Assembly: GCF_002929505.1 (NCBI RefSeq)
Contig: NZ_PJJL01000048.1
Span: 1 to 39,250 of the forward strand
Origin: Cryobacterium sp. Y57
GTDB taxonomy: Bacteria; Actinomycetota; Actinomycetes; Actinomycetales; Microbacteriaceae
Direction of reading: 5' to 3'
Length of the DNA: 39,250 nucleotides
Shown: positions 17,401 through 26,586 of the stretch, in pieces
Position numbering within the stretch: position 1 is the first letter of the stretch
How the letters are laid out: every line of letters begins with the position of its first letter
Program-made: the position numbers and the translations under genes
Notes under the pieces: model-generated
What the model was told of the DNA's origin: nothing
Seen by the model: only the letters and a program-made list of their open reading frames with translations
Database searches by the model: none

Positions 17401-17450
17401 GCAGGCACGCACTGTGGCAGCCCAATCGGACTGCCACAGCACACGCCTGC
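17401..17450 (-). promoter_or_regulatory. Strong stem-loop in the secA leader
   Basis: GCAGGC (17401-17406) pairs with GCCTGC (17445-17450). Inside, a perfect 9-bp stem CTGTGGCAG (17412-17420) with CTGCCACAG (17431-17439) closes a 10-nt loop. It lies 26 nt upstream of the secA GTG, between hpf and secA, and has no T-tract. It may be an mRNA processing or stability element, a weak terminator of hpf, or a translation-control hairpin. Confidence 0.6.
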
Positions 17451-17512
17451 GCCTCTCGTCTGGCAGATGCCAGAGCACCGACCTGGTCGGCGGCTAAGGT
17501 AATGCTAGTTGG

Positions 17513-18217
17513 TCAGTTGGCACGCCCGCTGGTAACGGGCACAGCCTCCTGCAGCTCACCGACCGAACCGTCGAGTTCGATGACTCCGTAGTCCCAGCCC
17601 TTGCGGCGGTAGACCACACTGGCTCGTTTGGTTTCGATGTCCTGGAACAGGTAGAAATCGTGGCCGACGAGCTCCATGAAGTAGAGGGCATCATCGACGG
17701 ACATGGGGGCCGCCGCGAAGACCTTGCGACGGATGACGACGGGGCAATAATCCTCCTCGGTGGAGGCCTCGGGGGCATCCGCGTGCACGATGGGAATCGC
17801 ACCGGTTCGCACCCGCTCGAGCGTCTCGGGGTTGGCCGGTGTGATGTCGATGACGCTGAAGCCGACCGCAGACGCTTCGTGGAGCGAGGTGGGCCGGTGG
17901 GCGCCGCCGCGGTGCACCTTCTTGCGGTCCTTGGCGCGACGAACACGCTCGAGCAGACGACCCAGCGCCACGTCAAAAGCGGCGTATTTGTCGGAACCGT
18001 CGGCTTCGGCCCGCACCAACGGACCCTTGCCGATCAGGGTGAGTTCAACCCGGTCGTTGCCGACGGCCGCCCCGTTCTTCTCGTGGTGGCGACTGACCTT
18101 GATCTCGAGCGCGAGGGCCTTGTCGGCGAGAAGGGCAATTTTCTCGGCCTTCTCCGTCGCGTAATCCCGGAAGCGATCGGTGATCCCAAGGTTGCGTCCG
18201 ACAATGTTAGTTTCCAT
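17513..18217 (-). CDS. hpf: Long-form ribosome hibernation promoting factor
   Basis: A 234-aa protein. The N-terminal RaiA/YfiA domain (about 1-105, starting with NIVGRNLGITDRFRDYATEKA) binds the decoding region of 30S. The C-terminal dimerisation domain (about 170-230, including MSVDDALYFMELVGHDFYLFQDIETK and the RRKGWDYGVIEL strand) mediates 100S ribosome formation. Expression is usually growth-phase or stress controlled. The ATG at 18217 has GGAGG seven nt upstream. The leader contains a small CGCCC/GGGCG hairpin at about 18237-18253. It lies between comF and secA, as in mycobacteria. Confidence 0.95.
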   Translation of the reverse strand: METNIVGRNLGITDRFRDYATEKAEKIALLADKALALEIKVSRHHEKNGAAVGNDRVELTLIGKGPLVRAEADGSDKYAAFDVALGRLLERVRRAKDRKKVHRGGAHRPTSLHEASAVGFSVIDITPANPETLERVRTGAIPIVHADAPEASTEEDYCPVVIRRKVFAAAPMSVDDALYFMELVGHDFYLFQDIETKRASVVYRRKGWDYGVIELDGSVGELQEAVPVTSGRAN

Positions 18218-18338
18218 GACGACCTCCAGTTCGGCGGACCGCCCAAAACCGGGCGATCAGTGCACGCCTTTGTCTCCACCGTAGCCGTGGGAGTGGAATA
18301 AGTCACAGTATTTGTCGACGAGTTTCCCAAGAGGACGA

Positions 18339-19037
18339 TTACGGGGACAGCAGACGCCGTGTTTCCGCGAGTGTGGCCAGACCGACGACGGTACCCCCGG
18401 CAGCAGCCACGGCGCGGCGCGCCTCGAGCAGCGTCGCTCCCGTGGTGACGATGTCGTCGACCAGGATCACCAGCACGCCGTCGAGCGAACGTCTGGCGAC
18501 GAGACTGTTGCTCTTGTTCGCGGCTCGCGCCGCCCGGCCGAGGCCCACTTGGTCGAGGGCCTCCGTGCGCTGCGCGAGCGCCGGAAACGGGTGCAGGCCG
18601 GCGCGGTGGAGCAGGGCATCGACCGGGTGGTAGCCCCGAACGCGCCAGGCCCGACGAGACGACGGGATGGTCACAAGCTGGATTCCGGGGCCGGTATCGC
18701 AATGCCCAGCATCACGACCCTGACGGCCGCCGGGCACGGCGGCCAGCGCGGCCACGATGGCCGCCCGCAGCGGCCCGGCGAGCGCGGCGGCGGCATCCGT
18801 TCGGCCGCCGTCTTTGTACGCCACGATCGCATGACGGGCAGCGCCCTCGTAGGTCAGTGCGGCCCAGATGACGGCGTCGTCGCGGACGACCGGGTGCACG
18901 GAAGGCACCAACGCCCGCCGGCACTCGGCGCAGAGAGCACGGTCGACCACACCACAGCCACTGCACTCGGTCGGCAGCACGGTTGCCCAGGCATCCCGGC
19001 TCGCAGCGGCCAGACGAGCGCGCAGCCGTCGACTCAT
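18339..19037 (-). CDS. comF: ComF-family phosphoribosyltransferase-like protein
   Basis: A 232-aa protein. Near the N-terminus are four cysteines in C-x2-C...C-x2-C spacing (TECSGCGVVDRALCAECRR), the ComF zinc site. The type I phosphoribosyltransferase domain carries the PRPP loop VILVDDIVTTGATL. ComF proteins take part in natural DNA uptake in Bacillus and Haemophilus, but their role in actinobacteria is unknown and no other competence genes are here. Position between lpqB and hpf is conserved with mycobacteria (Rv3242c). A 98-nt gap containing a GGCGCCGCGGCGCC-like self-complementary patch separates it from lpqB. Confidence 0.92.
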   Translation of the reverse strand: MSRRLRARLAAASRDAWATVLPTECSGCGVVDRALCAECRRALVPSVHPVVRDDAVIWAALTYEGAARHAIVAYKDGGRTDAAAALAGPLRAAIVAALAAVPGGRQGRDAGHCDTGPGIQLVTIPSSRRAWRVRGYHPVDALLHRAGLHPFPALAQRTEALDQVGLGRAARAANKSNSLVARRSLDGVLVILVDDIVTTGATLLEARRAVAAAGGTVVGLATLAETRRLLSP

Positions 19038-19135
19038 GGCCTCAGTGTGCCGCGAGCTATCGGCCGGGCCGGCCCGAACGCATCAGCGGTGGATAAGCGC
19101 GCCGCGGCGCCTCCTGGGGAGAAGCGACGGGTTGC

Positions 19136-20842
19136 TCAGCCGCCGAGGCCTTGCTGGGTGGCGAGCAGGGTCACGCCGCCGATGCGGGCCTGCCAGCCTG
19201 CTCCACGTTGCACAGCGAGGCTGCCGCTGTCCGTGAGGGCTCGCAGATCACGCACCGAGTTGCTGCCGACAATGAACCGGCTACTCACCGGGGATTCGAG
19301 AATGGTGCTGACTCCACCAATCTGTTGCGCGACGACGCGGGCTTCGCCGCTGGGCAGCGTGCTGAGCGAGGCGACGGTCAATTCATTGATCCAGGTTGCG
19401 TCACGGCCGACTCCGCCGCCCGACGCCAGCAATACGGGCGCACCGATTCCGGTCGGCGCCGCGCCGGTACGAATGATGGAGGCGATGACGAATCGGGTCT
19501 CAGAACCGGTGCCGAGGAGCGCGATCAGCCGAGAGCCATCTCGGGACACTTTCAGTGCCGCGATCGACGTGGCCTCTGGCCACGGGGTAGGCAGCAGGGT
19601 CGCTTCCCCGGTGGGGCTGTAGACGACGAGTGCACTGGGATCGTCAGCCGGCACCGACCAGACGAAGCGGTCAGTGTCGATCGATGGCGCGAGCAGCCCC
19701 GCGCGCGCATCGAGCAGCTCGGGTTCATCGCGCGCCCGAACGACGTAAACGCCGTCGCTGGCGAGTACGGCCGCCGACCCCTGGCCCGATGCGAGCGTCA
19801 CAGCGGTCGGAGCCAGCTGGGCGATGGGCTCAGAGAGCCCATCCAGCAGAGTGATGCTCTGCCCGGTCGCGGCGAGAAAACCGAACTCGTCACCGCGCAG
19901 CACGAGCGCCCGGGCATCTACCCGCGGATCCACGAGTGGCGCCCCTGATTCCAGATCAGTAATGGCCTGGGAGTTCTGGTCGATGGTGATTTCGACTGTC
20001 AGGCCCGTCGGCAGACTCGCCGCCAACTGCGCCTTCATGCGTTGGAGGGTCTGCCGATCGGCGTTGAGGGCTTCGCTGTTCAGATCGACCATGGCCTGAC
20101 GCCCGACAATCCGCACGGCATCGGCGGTGAGCGCGGATCCTTGCGGAAACGCCGTGGCCACGGCACCGGTCAGCCAGGCGCTCGGTCCGTTCAAGACCGC
20201 GTTGACCAGTTTCGTCGGAGCGGATGCGCCGCGCGGAAACCAGCGCAGGTCCGGCACCAAAAACCGAAATCCCGGATCATAAAAATAGACCGGCTGGGCA
20301 CTGAAGACCTCACTGAAGGTGTTTTCGTCAATCACCGTGCCATCCGGAGCCGCGCTGATGCGCCACTGGCCACCGATCTGCGCAAATTCGTAGCGCAACG
20401 GTACCGGGCTCGCGTCGACCTCGCGGTATTCCCCGGACTGGTCCACTTCGGCGATCGGCGTGACCGCCACGAGGGTGGTGGCCTCGTCGATAACGGTCAG
20501 GGTGCGCCCTGACCCGTTGTCGACGGTGACGCCCGAGGTGGGGTCCCAACTGGATTGAAACGCCGGAGTGAGAAACTGGCGGGCGATGTCGTAGTTGTTC
20601 TCCGGACTTGACGAAGCGTCGATGAAGCCGCGCAGAATAGCCTCCGTCGAGGCGTCCTTCTGCGGGAGCGCCGGCAGAAAAACCGGGGCCGGATTATCGT
20701 CCGGCGCAATGTCATTGCCGGCGTGCACGACACCGTCGCGCGGAATACCGGTACAGCCACCGAGCCCAACGGCGAGACTGACGGCCACCAACAGCGCCGG
20801 AACGACCCGCCAGATTGAACCACGCGCTCTGTGATCAGTCAT
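19136..20842 (-). CDS. lpqB: Lipoprotein LpqB, MtrB partner
   Basis: A 568-aa secreted lipoprotein. The signal peptide WRVVPALLVAVSLAVGLGG ends in a lipobox with lipidated C30. A GerMN domain follows (about 150-300, around VPDLRWFPRG and LVNAVLNGPSAWL), then a C-terminal beta-propeller-like region. In mycobacteria and Streptomyces LpqB interacts with the MtrB sensor domain and affects MtrA phosphorylation and envelope integrity. The start codon overlaps the mtrB stop by 8 nt (ATGACTGA), so the three genes mtrA-mtrB-lpqB form one operon. Confidence 0.96.
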   Translation of the reverse strand: MTDHRARGSIWRVVPALLVAVSLAVGLGGCTGIPRDGVVHAGNDIAPDDNPAPVFLPALPQKDASTEAILRGFIDASSSPENNYDIARQFLTPAFQSSWDPTSGVTVDNGSGRTLTVIDEATTLVAVTPIAEVDQSGEYREVDASPVPLRYEFAQIGGQWRISAAPDGTVIDENTFSEVFSAQPVYFYDPGFRFLVPDLRWFPRGASAPTKLVNAVLNGPSAWLTGAVATAFPQGSALTADAVRIVGRQAMVDLNSEALNADRQTLQRMKAQLAASLPTGLTVEITIDQNSQAITDLESGAPLVDPRVDARALVLRGDEFGFLAATGQSITLLDGLSEPIAQLAPTAVTLASGQGSAAVLASDGVYVVRARDEPELLDARAGLLAPSIDTDRFVWSVPADDPSALVVYSPTGEATLLPTPWPEATSIAALKVSRDGSRLIALLGTGSETRFVIASIIRTGAAPTGIGAPVLLASGGGVGRDATWINELTVASLSTLPSGEARVVAQQIGGVSTILESPVSSRFIVGSNSVRDLRALTDSGSLAVQRGAGWQARIGGVTLLATQQGLGG

Positions 20843-22475
20843 GCTGATCTCCGCCTATTCCACGCACATGCCCGACGTCGCCCAACGCGGCCGTTGCGTC
20901 GTCGGGCGGCAGTGGGATCGGGGAGGATTCGAGCACAGCTCCGGCCGTGCGCGGCAGGGTCAGCCGAAAACATGACCCCTCGCCCGGACTCGACCAGACC
21001 TGGAGCCAGCCGTTGTGCACGCTCGCGTCTTCGCGCGAGATGGCCAGTCCGAGTCCGGTGCCCCCGATCGTGCGTTGGCGAGACGGATCAGCACGCCAAA
21101 ACCGGTCGAACACGTGCGCGACTTCGACCTGGGTCATGCCGAGCCCGTAGTCCCGCACGGCGAGCGCGACCGCGTTCGCGTCACTGTCGACTGATACCAC
21201 GACGGGTTTACCCTCACCGTGCTCGATGGCGTTGCCAATGAGGTTGTGCAGAACCCGCCGAATGCGTCGCGGGTCGACGTCGGCATTGAGATACCCGCCC
21301 GGCGCTACGATCCGCAGGTCACTCCCCTTCGACTCGGCCAGTGACTTCAGACTGTCGATGGCGTCTTCGGCGAGATAGACCAGGTTCGTCGGTTCACTCT
21401 CGAGTTCCACCGACCCGGCATCGTACCGGCTGATTTCGAGCAGGTCGCTCAACAGCAACTCAAAGCGTTCCACCTGGGTGTGCAGCAACTCAGCGGTGCG
21501 GCTGGTGGCTGGCGGAAAAGCCGCCCGCTGGTCGTAGAGCACATCACCGGCCAAGCGGATGGTCGTGAGCGGCGTTCGCAATTCGTGCGAGACATCCGAT
21601 ACAAAACGTTGTTGCACCTCGGACAGGTCGGCGAGCTTACGAATCTGGCTCTGCAAACTGTCGGCCATGCCGTTGAACGAGCGGGCAAGCGTGGCGATGA
21701 CGTCTTCGCCCTTCTCGGGAATGCGCACTTCAAGGTCGCCGGAGGCGAGTTTCTGGCTCGTCTCGGCGGCCACCCGCAATGGCGTGACGACGAAGCGCAC
21801 CACGATCCACGATACGGCCCCGATCAGCAGGACGAGCGCGACACCGGCCACCCCGAGGGTCTGTTGCACGAAGAGCAGCGTCGCTTCGGAATCCTGCAGA
21901 CTGTAGGCGATGTACAGCTCGTACCGGCCGGCCACGGGAACCGTGATCTGGGACCCGACCACGATTCCGGGCATGGTGGTGGCCTCGTCACCGGTCAGGG
22001 TGACGGACTGCCAAAACTGATCACCGTCGTTCGCCTGCACCTCGGTGCGCAGGTCGGCTCCGATCACGCCGGTCGATTGCCCAAACGTCGACGAATCCAG
22101 CGGCGCGACGGTCGACGGATCCTGGCCAGGCACCCGCAGCACGGCGACCAGTCGGCTCGACGAGGCAGCGGAGATCGAGGTGCGGGCCGAACTGAGCAGG
22201 TTTTGCACCTCGACCCGGTCGGTGGCATCGGAGGAATCGAAGAGGCTCTGCGCGGAACTGCTCGCACGGTCTGATTCCAGCAGAACCTGGCTGAGCCGCG
22301 ACTGGAACAGGTCAGTACCGATACTGACCGACATGTACACGCCCACGACCAGAATGGCCAGCCCGGACAGCGCGACGGAAATCGTCACCGTACGAAATTG
22401 CAGCGACGAGCGCCACGACGCGCGCACGAGCCTCGGCCAGTTGCGCGGCCGGCGCCAATAGGTCAGCTGAGGCAC
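20835..22475 (-). CDS. mtrB: MtrB sensor histidine kinase
   Basis: A 546-aa membrane kinase. TM1 is about residues 30-52, then an extracytoplasmic sensor of about 130 residues, TM2 about 205-230, and HAMP (VTPLRVAAETSQKLASGDLEV). The HisKA H-box is FVSDVSHELRTPL with phosphoacceptor H297, followed by an HATPase domain with HNLIGNAIEHGEG and GGTGLGLAIS. It phosphorylates MtrA and controls cell-wall and division genes. The start is taken as GTG at 22475 because no ATG, GTG or TTG occurs in frame between it and the mtrA stop; the ribosome site is weak. The 57-nt gap to mtrA stays open in the same frame. Confidence 0.96.
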   Translation of the reverse strand: MPQLTYWRRPRNWPRLVRASWRSSLQFRTVTISVALSGLAILVVGVYMSVSIGTDLFQSRLSQVLLESDRASSSAQSLFDSSDATDRVEVQNLLSSARTSISAASSSRLVAVLRVPGQDPSTVAPLDSSTFGQSTGVIGADLRTEVQANDGDQFWQSVTLTGDEATTMPGIVVGSQITVPVAGRYELYIAYSLQDSEATLLFVQQTLGVAGVALVLLIGAVSWIVVRFVVTPLRVAAETSQKLASGDLEVRIPEKGEDVIATLARSFNGMADSLQSQIRKLADLSEVQQRFVSDVSHELRTPLTTIRLAGDVLYDQRAAFPPATSRTAELLHTQVERFELLLSDLLEISRYDAGSVELESEPTNLVYLAEDAIDSLKSLAESKGSDLRIVAPGGYLNADVDPRRIRRVLHNLIGNAIEHGEGKPVVVSVDSDANAVALAVRDYGLGMTQVEVAHVFDRFWRADPSRQRTIGGTGLGLAISREDASVHNGWLQVWSSPGEGSCFRLTLPRTAGAVLESSPIPLPPDDATAALGDVGHVRGIGGDQHD

Positions 22476-22532
22476 GGTTTCGGAAACCGTTTCTCTGGGC
22501 GTCGCCGGGGGGACATCTGTGGTCTGCGATTT

Positions 22533-23213
22533 CTAACTGATCGTGCCGGCGCGATAGCCGACGCCACGCACCGTCATGACGATCTTGGGATTATCGGGAT
22601 CGTGCTCGACCTTGGATCGCAGCCGCTGCACGTGCACGTTCACGAGCCGGGTGTCTGCCTTGTAGTGATAACCCCAGACCTGCTCCAGCAACATTTCGCG
22701 GGTGAAAACCTGCTGGGGTTTGGAGGCGAGGGCCAGCAGCAGGTCGAATTCGAGCGGCGTGAGGTTGATCGCCGCCGTGCCGCGGGTGACTTCATGGCCG
22801 ACGGCGTTCACCACGAGGTCACCAACGTGCAGGGACAACGCGCCGTCGACAGCGGGTGGGCGCAAGCGTGTGCGAATGCGAGCGACCAGTTCCTTGGGGT
22901 TGAACGGCTTGACCATGTAGTCGTCGGCGCCGGACTCGAGCCCCTTGACTACGTCGGTGGTGTCAGACCGGGCGGTGAGCATGATGATCGGCACCCCTGA
23001 TTCTGCGCGGATCAGCCGGCACACTTCGATGCCGTCGAGGCCGGGCAGCATGAGGTCGAGCAGGATCAGGTCGGGCTTCTCGGTACGAAACGCTTCGAAG
23101 GCGAGCGATCCATCGACACAAAAACCCGGAGTGAAGCCCTCGCCTTGCAAAACGATGCCGATCATCTCGGACAGGGCGGTATCATCATCGATAACCAAAA
23201 TACGTGCAGTCAT
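22533..23213 (-). CDS. mtrA: MtrA response regulator
   Basis: A 226-aa OmpR/PhoB-type regulator. In the receiver domain the phosphorylated aspartate is D53 (LILLDLMLPG), with acidic pocket D9-D10-D11 and a K in VKPFNPKEL. The C-terminal winged helix includes LTPLEFDLLLALASKPQQVF and the recognition region LVNVHVQRLRSKVE. In actinobacteria it controls envelope, division and dormancy-related genes and is often essential. It ends in TAG; mtrB follows 57 nt later. A 156-bp gap separates it from the divergent membrane-protein operon. Confidence 0.97.
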   Translation of the reverse strand: MTARILVIDDDTALSEMIGIVLQGEGFTPGFCVDGSLAFEAFRTEKPDLILLDLMLPGLDGIEVCRLIRAESGVPIIMLTARSDTTDVVKGLESGADDYMVKPFNPKELVARIRTRLRPPAVDGALSLHVGDLVVNAVGHEVTRGTAAINLTPLEFDLLLALASKPQQVFTREMLLEQVWGYHYKADTRLVNVHVQRLRSKVEHDPDNPKIVMTVRGVGYRAGTIS

Positions 23214-23369
23214 GGGTCTCTTTCCAGAACGTCAGCTCCGTGTGTTCTGATGTCGTTCGCTCAGCAGATTGCCCGGTGAGTAGGGCAAAGTCTCGCATAA
23301 GAGTAGCTGAGTGCGCTGACAGAGTGCGTGCGAGCGCATTTCTCGATCGACCTGTGCCAGCATTGAAGG

Positions 23370-24533
23370 GTGACCGACCCCTGGCTAGCCCCCGACGCCC
23401 CCGTTCCACCGCGCTATGGGGAGCGGGCGACACCATCCTCTCCGTATCAAAGCGCGCCGCACCCGAACGGACCTTTTCCAGGCGGCAACCCCGGCCAGGC
23501 CTGGTCGCCTCCGCCCAAGCCGGGACTGATTCCACTGCGGCCGATCGGATTCGGTACGCTGCTCGGCGCGTCTTTCCGGGTCCTGCGCCGCAATCCCAAG
23601 GCCACCTTCGGCAGTGGCCTGATCGTGCAGTCGGTAATTATGCTCGTCACCGTGGTCATCGTCGGGCTCGTCACGTTCTGGGTCCTTGACCGCATTGACA
23701 GCGCCCCGCTCGACCAAAAGGATGCCGTCATGGCCGGCTCGGTGCTGGCTGGCTTGCTGACCGCCATCATTCCGATCACTCTGTCGCTCATCGCTTCTGC
23801 GCTGCTGCAGGCCGTGATCGTGGTCGAGGTGGCCCGCGCGACCCTGGGCGAGAAACTACGGCTCGGCACTCTGTGGCGCCGGGCGGCGACTCGTCTCTGG
23901 CCGCTCACCCTGTGGACCCTGCTGCTGGGCGGTGCGCTGCTCGTCGGCGTGGCCGTGCTGGCCGGTATCGTCGTGCTCCTGATCAGCGTCGGCGGTGCCG
24001 TCGGCCTCGTCGTCGGCGTTCTCATCGGTGTCTTCGGCGGTCTGCTGCTCGCGGCCGCGAGCGCGTTCCTCTTCACGAAAACCAGTGTGGTCCCGAGCCT
24101 GATCGTGCTGGAGGAGCTGGGCGTGCGGGCATCTGTTATTCGGTCGTGGTCGCTGACGCGCGGCTACTTCTGGCGCACCCTGGGCATTCTGCTACTGATC
24201 ACCGTGATCGTGCAGGTCATCGGCCAGATCATCAGCATGCCCGTGTCGCTGCTCATGGGAATCGGCACGACGCTCGTCGACCCGGCCGGGGCGTTCATGG
24301 AGCAGTCGTCCATCATCCTCACCGTTGTCAGCCTGATCATCGCCATTCCCGTAGCGGCGGTGGCGGCTGTTGTGCAGTCAGCGACCATAGCGCTGGTCTA
24401 TCTCGACCTGCGCATGCGCAAGGAGGGCCTCGACCTCGAGCTGGCCCGCTACGTCGAATCGGCAGCGCAGGGCGGCGACGTACCCGACCCGTATCTGGCG
24501 CCAACCGGTTCCGGCGGATACTCGGCGGCATGA
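23370..24533 (+). CDS. Polytopic membrane protein, first gene of the MoxR/DUF58 operon
   Basis: A 387-aa protein with a Pro/Gly-rich cytoplasmic N-terminus of about 58 residues (PHPNGPFPGGNPGQ), then a conserved entry (LRPIGFGTLLGASFRVLRRNP) and about six membrane segments between residues 75 and 355. It ends in a soluble tail. The FRVLRRNPKATFG pattern is typical of actinobacterial glycerophosphodiester-phosphodiesterase-membrane-domain-like proteins, but no catalytic domain is present. Start is GTG at 23370 after GAAGG. The stop overlaps the next ATG (ATGA). It is analogous to the membrane gene upstream of moxR2 in mycobacteria. Confidence 0.8.
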   Translation: MTDPWLAPDAPVPPRYGERATPSSPYQSAPHPNGPFPGGNPGQAWSPPPKPGLIPLRPIGFGTLLGASFRVLRRNPKATFGSGLIVQSVIMLVTVVIVGLVTFWVLDRIDSAPLDQKDAVMAGSVLAGLLTAIIPITLSLIASALLQAVIVVEVARATLGEKLRLGTLWRRAATRLWPLTLWTLLLGGALLVGVAVLAGIVVLLISVGGAVGLVVGVLIGVFGGLLLAAASAFLFTKTSVVPSLIVLEELGVRASVIRSWSLTRGYFWRTLGILLLITVIVQVIGQIISMPVSLLMGIGTTLVDPAGAFMEQSSIILTVVSLIIAIPVAAVAAVVQSATIALVYLDLRMRKEGLDLELARYVESAAQGGDVPDPYLAPTGSGGYSAA

Positions 24534-25249
24534 CCGCGGTGGGCCTCACGCAGTTCGGATCGGTGGTCGAATCATTCCTTGATCGCTTCACGTTCGGCGT
24601 GCCGCGTGATGTTCCGGTGGTTCCTGACGCGCCAGACGCCCGCCAGTGGCTGCGCGAAGAGCTCGTCAAAGCCCCATACGCAGCGGCCCGGCCGACCTGG
24701 TTCGACCGGGCATCTCAGGCTTTTCTCGAGTGGCTGAATTCACTGGCTGGCAGCGGCGACGGCAGCCTGACCGGTTGGGTGCCGATTGTCGCGGCCGTGC
24801 TCGTGGTCGCGGTGCTCGTGGCGGGCTGGCTGCTGTTCGGCGCGCCAAAACTGGCCCGGCGCCGCCGGGCAGATCTCGACCTGTTCGGCGCGATCGAGCA
24901 GCGCAGCAGCTCCGAGATGCGTACGGCGGCCGACGCGGCGGCCGGTCGCGGCGACTGGAGCTTAGCCTGCGAGGAGATTTTTCGCGCCCTGGCCCGCGGC
25001 TTGGCTGAACGCACGGTGCTCTCCGTCACGCCCGGCACGACCGCGCATGATTTCGCTGCCCGGGCTCAGCTGGCGTTTCCGTCCCACGGTCCGGCACTGG
25101 CCCGTGCTGCGGACACCTTTGATCGGGTGCGCTACCTCGAACAGGTCGGTCTCGAGCCCGACTACCGCGCCCTCGCCGTGCTCGAGGCCGAGGTACGGGC
25201 TGCGGCGCCCGCCGTACTCGCCCCGCTGACCGAGGCGGGTCGGTCATGA
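24530..25249 (+). CDS. DUF4129 domain membrane protein
   Basis: A 239-aa protein with an extracytoplasmic N-terminal part (DARQWLREELVKAPY), one membrane helix at residues 83-104 and a cytoplasmic C-terminal DUF4129 region. The DUF4129 part includes WSLACEEIFRALARGLAERTVL and GTTAHDFAARAQLAFP. DUF4129 is typically encoded with MoxR and DUF58 genes, as here; its function is unproven. ATG at 24530 overlaps the previous stop, and its own TGA overlaps the next ATG (25246-25249). A longer reading frame extending to 23873 runs under the previous gene and is not used. Confidence 0.88.
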   Translation: MTAVGLTQFGSVVESFLDRFTFGVPRDVPVVPDAPDARQWLREELVKAPYAAARPTWFDRASQAFLEWLNSLAGSGDGSLTGWVPIVAAVLVVAVLVAGWLLFGAPKLARRRRADLDLFGAIEQRSSSEMRTAADAAAGRGDWSLACEEIFRALARGLAERTVLSVTPGTTAHDFAARAQLAFPSHGPALARAADTFDRVRYLEQVGLEPDYRALAVLEAEVRAAAPAVLAPLTEAGRS

Positions 25250-26586
25250 GCGCAACGCTCGGTTCCTCAACCGATGCGCCTGCTCGCTTGACTGGTGCTG
25301 CCGGCGGTGCTGCCGGCGGTGCTGCCGGCGGCACGACCGTGGCTACCCCGACCCTGCGTGCGCTGCTGGGCCGCTCCTCATTCTGGCTGATCGCCGCTGC
25401 CTGCATTCTGGCCATCGCGCTTGTCGCCGCGCTCGTGTCCGGCGGCAGCCAGGCGGCTGGCCGAGCGCTTGCCGGGGACAACGCTGCTCCGGCCGGCTCG
25501 ATGGCGCTCGTGGAGGTGCTTCGCCAGCAGGGCGTCACCGTGACTCTCGCCGGTTCCCTGGCCGAGGTGCGGGGCGCAGTCGGAACAAATTCAACCGTGC
25601 TCCTGTATGACGAGAACAGCTACCTCGATCAGTCGCAGTTGCGCGAACTGGGCGACCTCGCTACGCGCACCGTTGTCGCGGCACCGGATTTTCTGGCCCT
25701 TCAGGCGCTGGCCCCGACCGTGGGCTTTGGCGGTGTGTCCGAATTCGACACTCTCACCGCTGACTGCTCTGTGCCGGCCGCCAATCGAGCCGGGGAACTG
25801 TCACCGGGCGGGGACACCCTGTCCATTCCGCCCGGGAGCGCGCATCCGCTTCTCACCGGTTGTTTTGCCAGCGGCACCAACACTTTCTCGCTGGTTCAAG
25901 TGCAGAACGACACGACCGGCGGGATCATCTCCCTCGTGCCTGACGCCCGCCTGTTCAGTAATGAGCACATCGCTGACTACGGAAATGCAGCGCTCGCACT
26001 CGGGTTGCTTGGGCCGAGCGACTCGCTGATCTGTTACCTGCCAACACTGGCCGATCTGCCCCGCACCGGGCCCCCGTCACTGGCCGACTTGACGCCCGGC
26101 TGGGTCACCCCGGTGCTCGTTCTACTCATCCTCGCCGCCGCCGCCGCCGCGTTCTGGCGGGGAGCACGGTTCGGGCCGCTCGTGGCCGAGAACCTGCCGG
26201 TCACGGTGAAAGCGAGCGAGACCATGGAGGGTCGCGCCCGGTTGTACGCGCGCAGCAATGCCCGGCTGAGGGCGCTGGACGCCCTGCGCGTCGGCGCTGT
26301 GCAGCGACTCGCCCTCGCTGTCGGCCTGGGCCGCCTCGCTCAGCTGGAGGAGATCATCGGCTCGGTCGCCCATTTCACCGGCCGCACTCCCGACGACGTG
26401 CGGCGGGTGTTGGTGGGCGCGATTCCCAAATCGGATGCGCAGCTGACGGCACTCTCCCACGCTGTACAGGCTCTCGAACACGCGACCGGTCAGGCCGTGC
26501 GAGCCGGGGCCGCTCCGGCTGCTCGCGCGTCGGCATCCGCTTCTCCTGAATCACCACCCCCTCCAGCCGAAAGAATGGACCCATGA
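25246..26586 (+). CDS. DUF4350 domain membrane protein
   Basis: A 446-aa protein. A low-complexity N-terminus with three GAAG repeats precedes TM1 (about residues 45-66, FWLIAAACILAIALVAALVSGG). Then comes the extracytoplasmic DUF4350 domain, a Rossmann-like GATase fold (PAGSMALVEVLRQQGVTVT, STVLLYDENSYLD and VVAAPDFLALQAL). TM2 is about 286-306 and a cytoplasmic helical tail of about 140 residues follows. It is in overlapping translation with both neighbours (ATGA junctions). In related clusters this gene sits between DUF4129 and moxR, suggesting a membrane complex; partners are inferred, not shown. Confidence 0.85.
   Translation: MSATLGSSTDAPARLTGAAGGAAGGAAGGTTVATPTLRALLGRSSFWLIAAACILAIALVAALVSGGSQAAGRALAGDNAAPAGSMALVEVLRQQGVTVTLAGSLAEVRGAVGTNSTVLLYDENSYLDQSQLRELGDLATRTVVAAPDFLALQALAPTVGFGGVSEFDTLTADCSVPAANRAGELSPGGDTLSIPPGSAHPLLTGCFASGTNTFSLVQVQNDTTGGIISLVPDARLFSNEHIADYGNAALALGLLGPSDSLICYLPTLADLPRTGPPSLADLTPGWVTPVLVLLILAAAAAAFWRGARFGPLVAENLPVTVKASETMEGRARLYARSNARLRALDALRVGAVQRLALAVGLGRLAQLEEIIGSVAHFTGRTPDDVRRVLVGAIPKSDAQLTALSHAVQALEHATGQAVRAGAAPAARASASASPESPPPPAERMDP
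25294..25329 (+). repeat. Three tandem 12-bp repeats in the DUF4350 gene
   Basis: GGTGCTGCCGGC occurs three times in succession (25294, 25306 and 25318), encoding Gly-Ala-Ala-Gly three times in the cytoplasmic N-terminus. It is a potential slippage site that keeps frame. Confidence 0.9.

Noticed and set aside
18312..19622. 436-aa plus-strand frame across comF and lpqB
   Set aside because: It crosses two well-supported genes and their gap, and shows no domain.
23873..24529. N-terminal extension of the DUF4129 gene
   Set aside because: It lies inside the preceding membrane-protein gene in another frame; the ATGA junction at 24530 fits the operon pattern.
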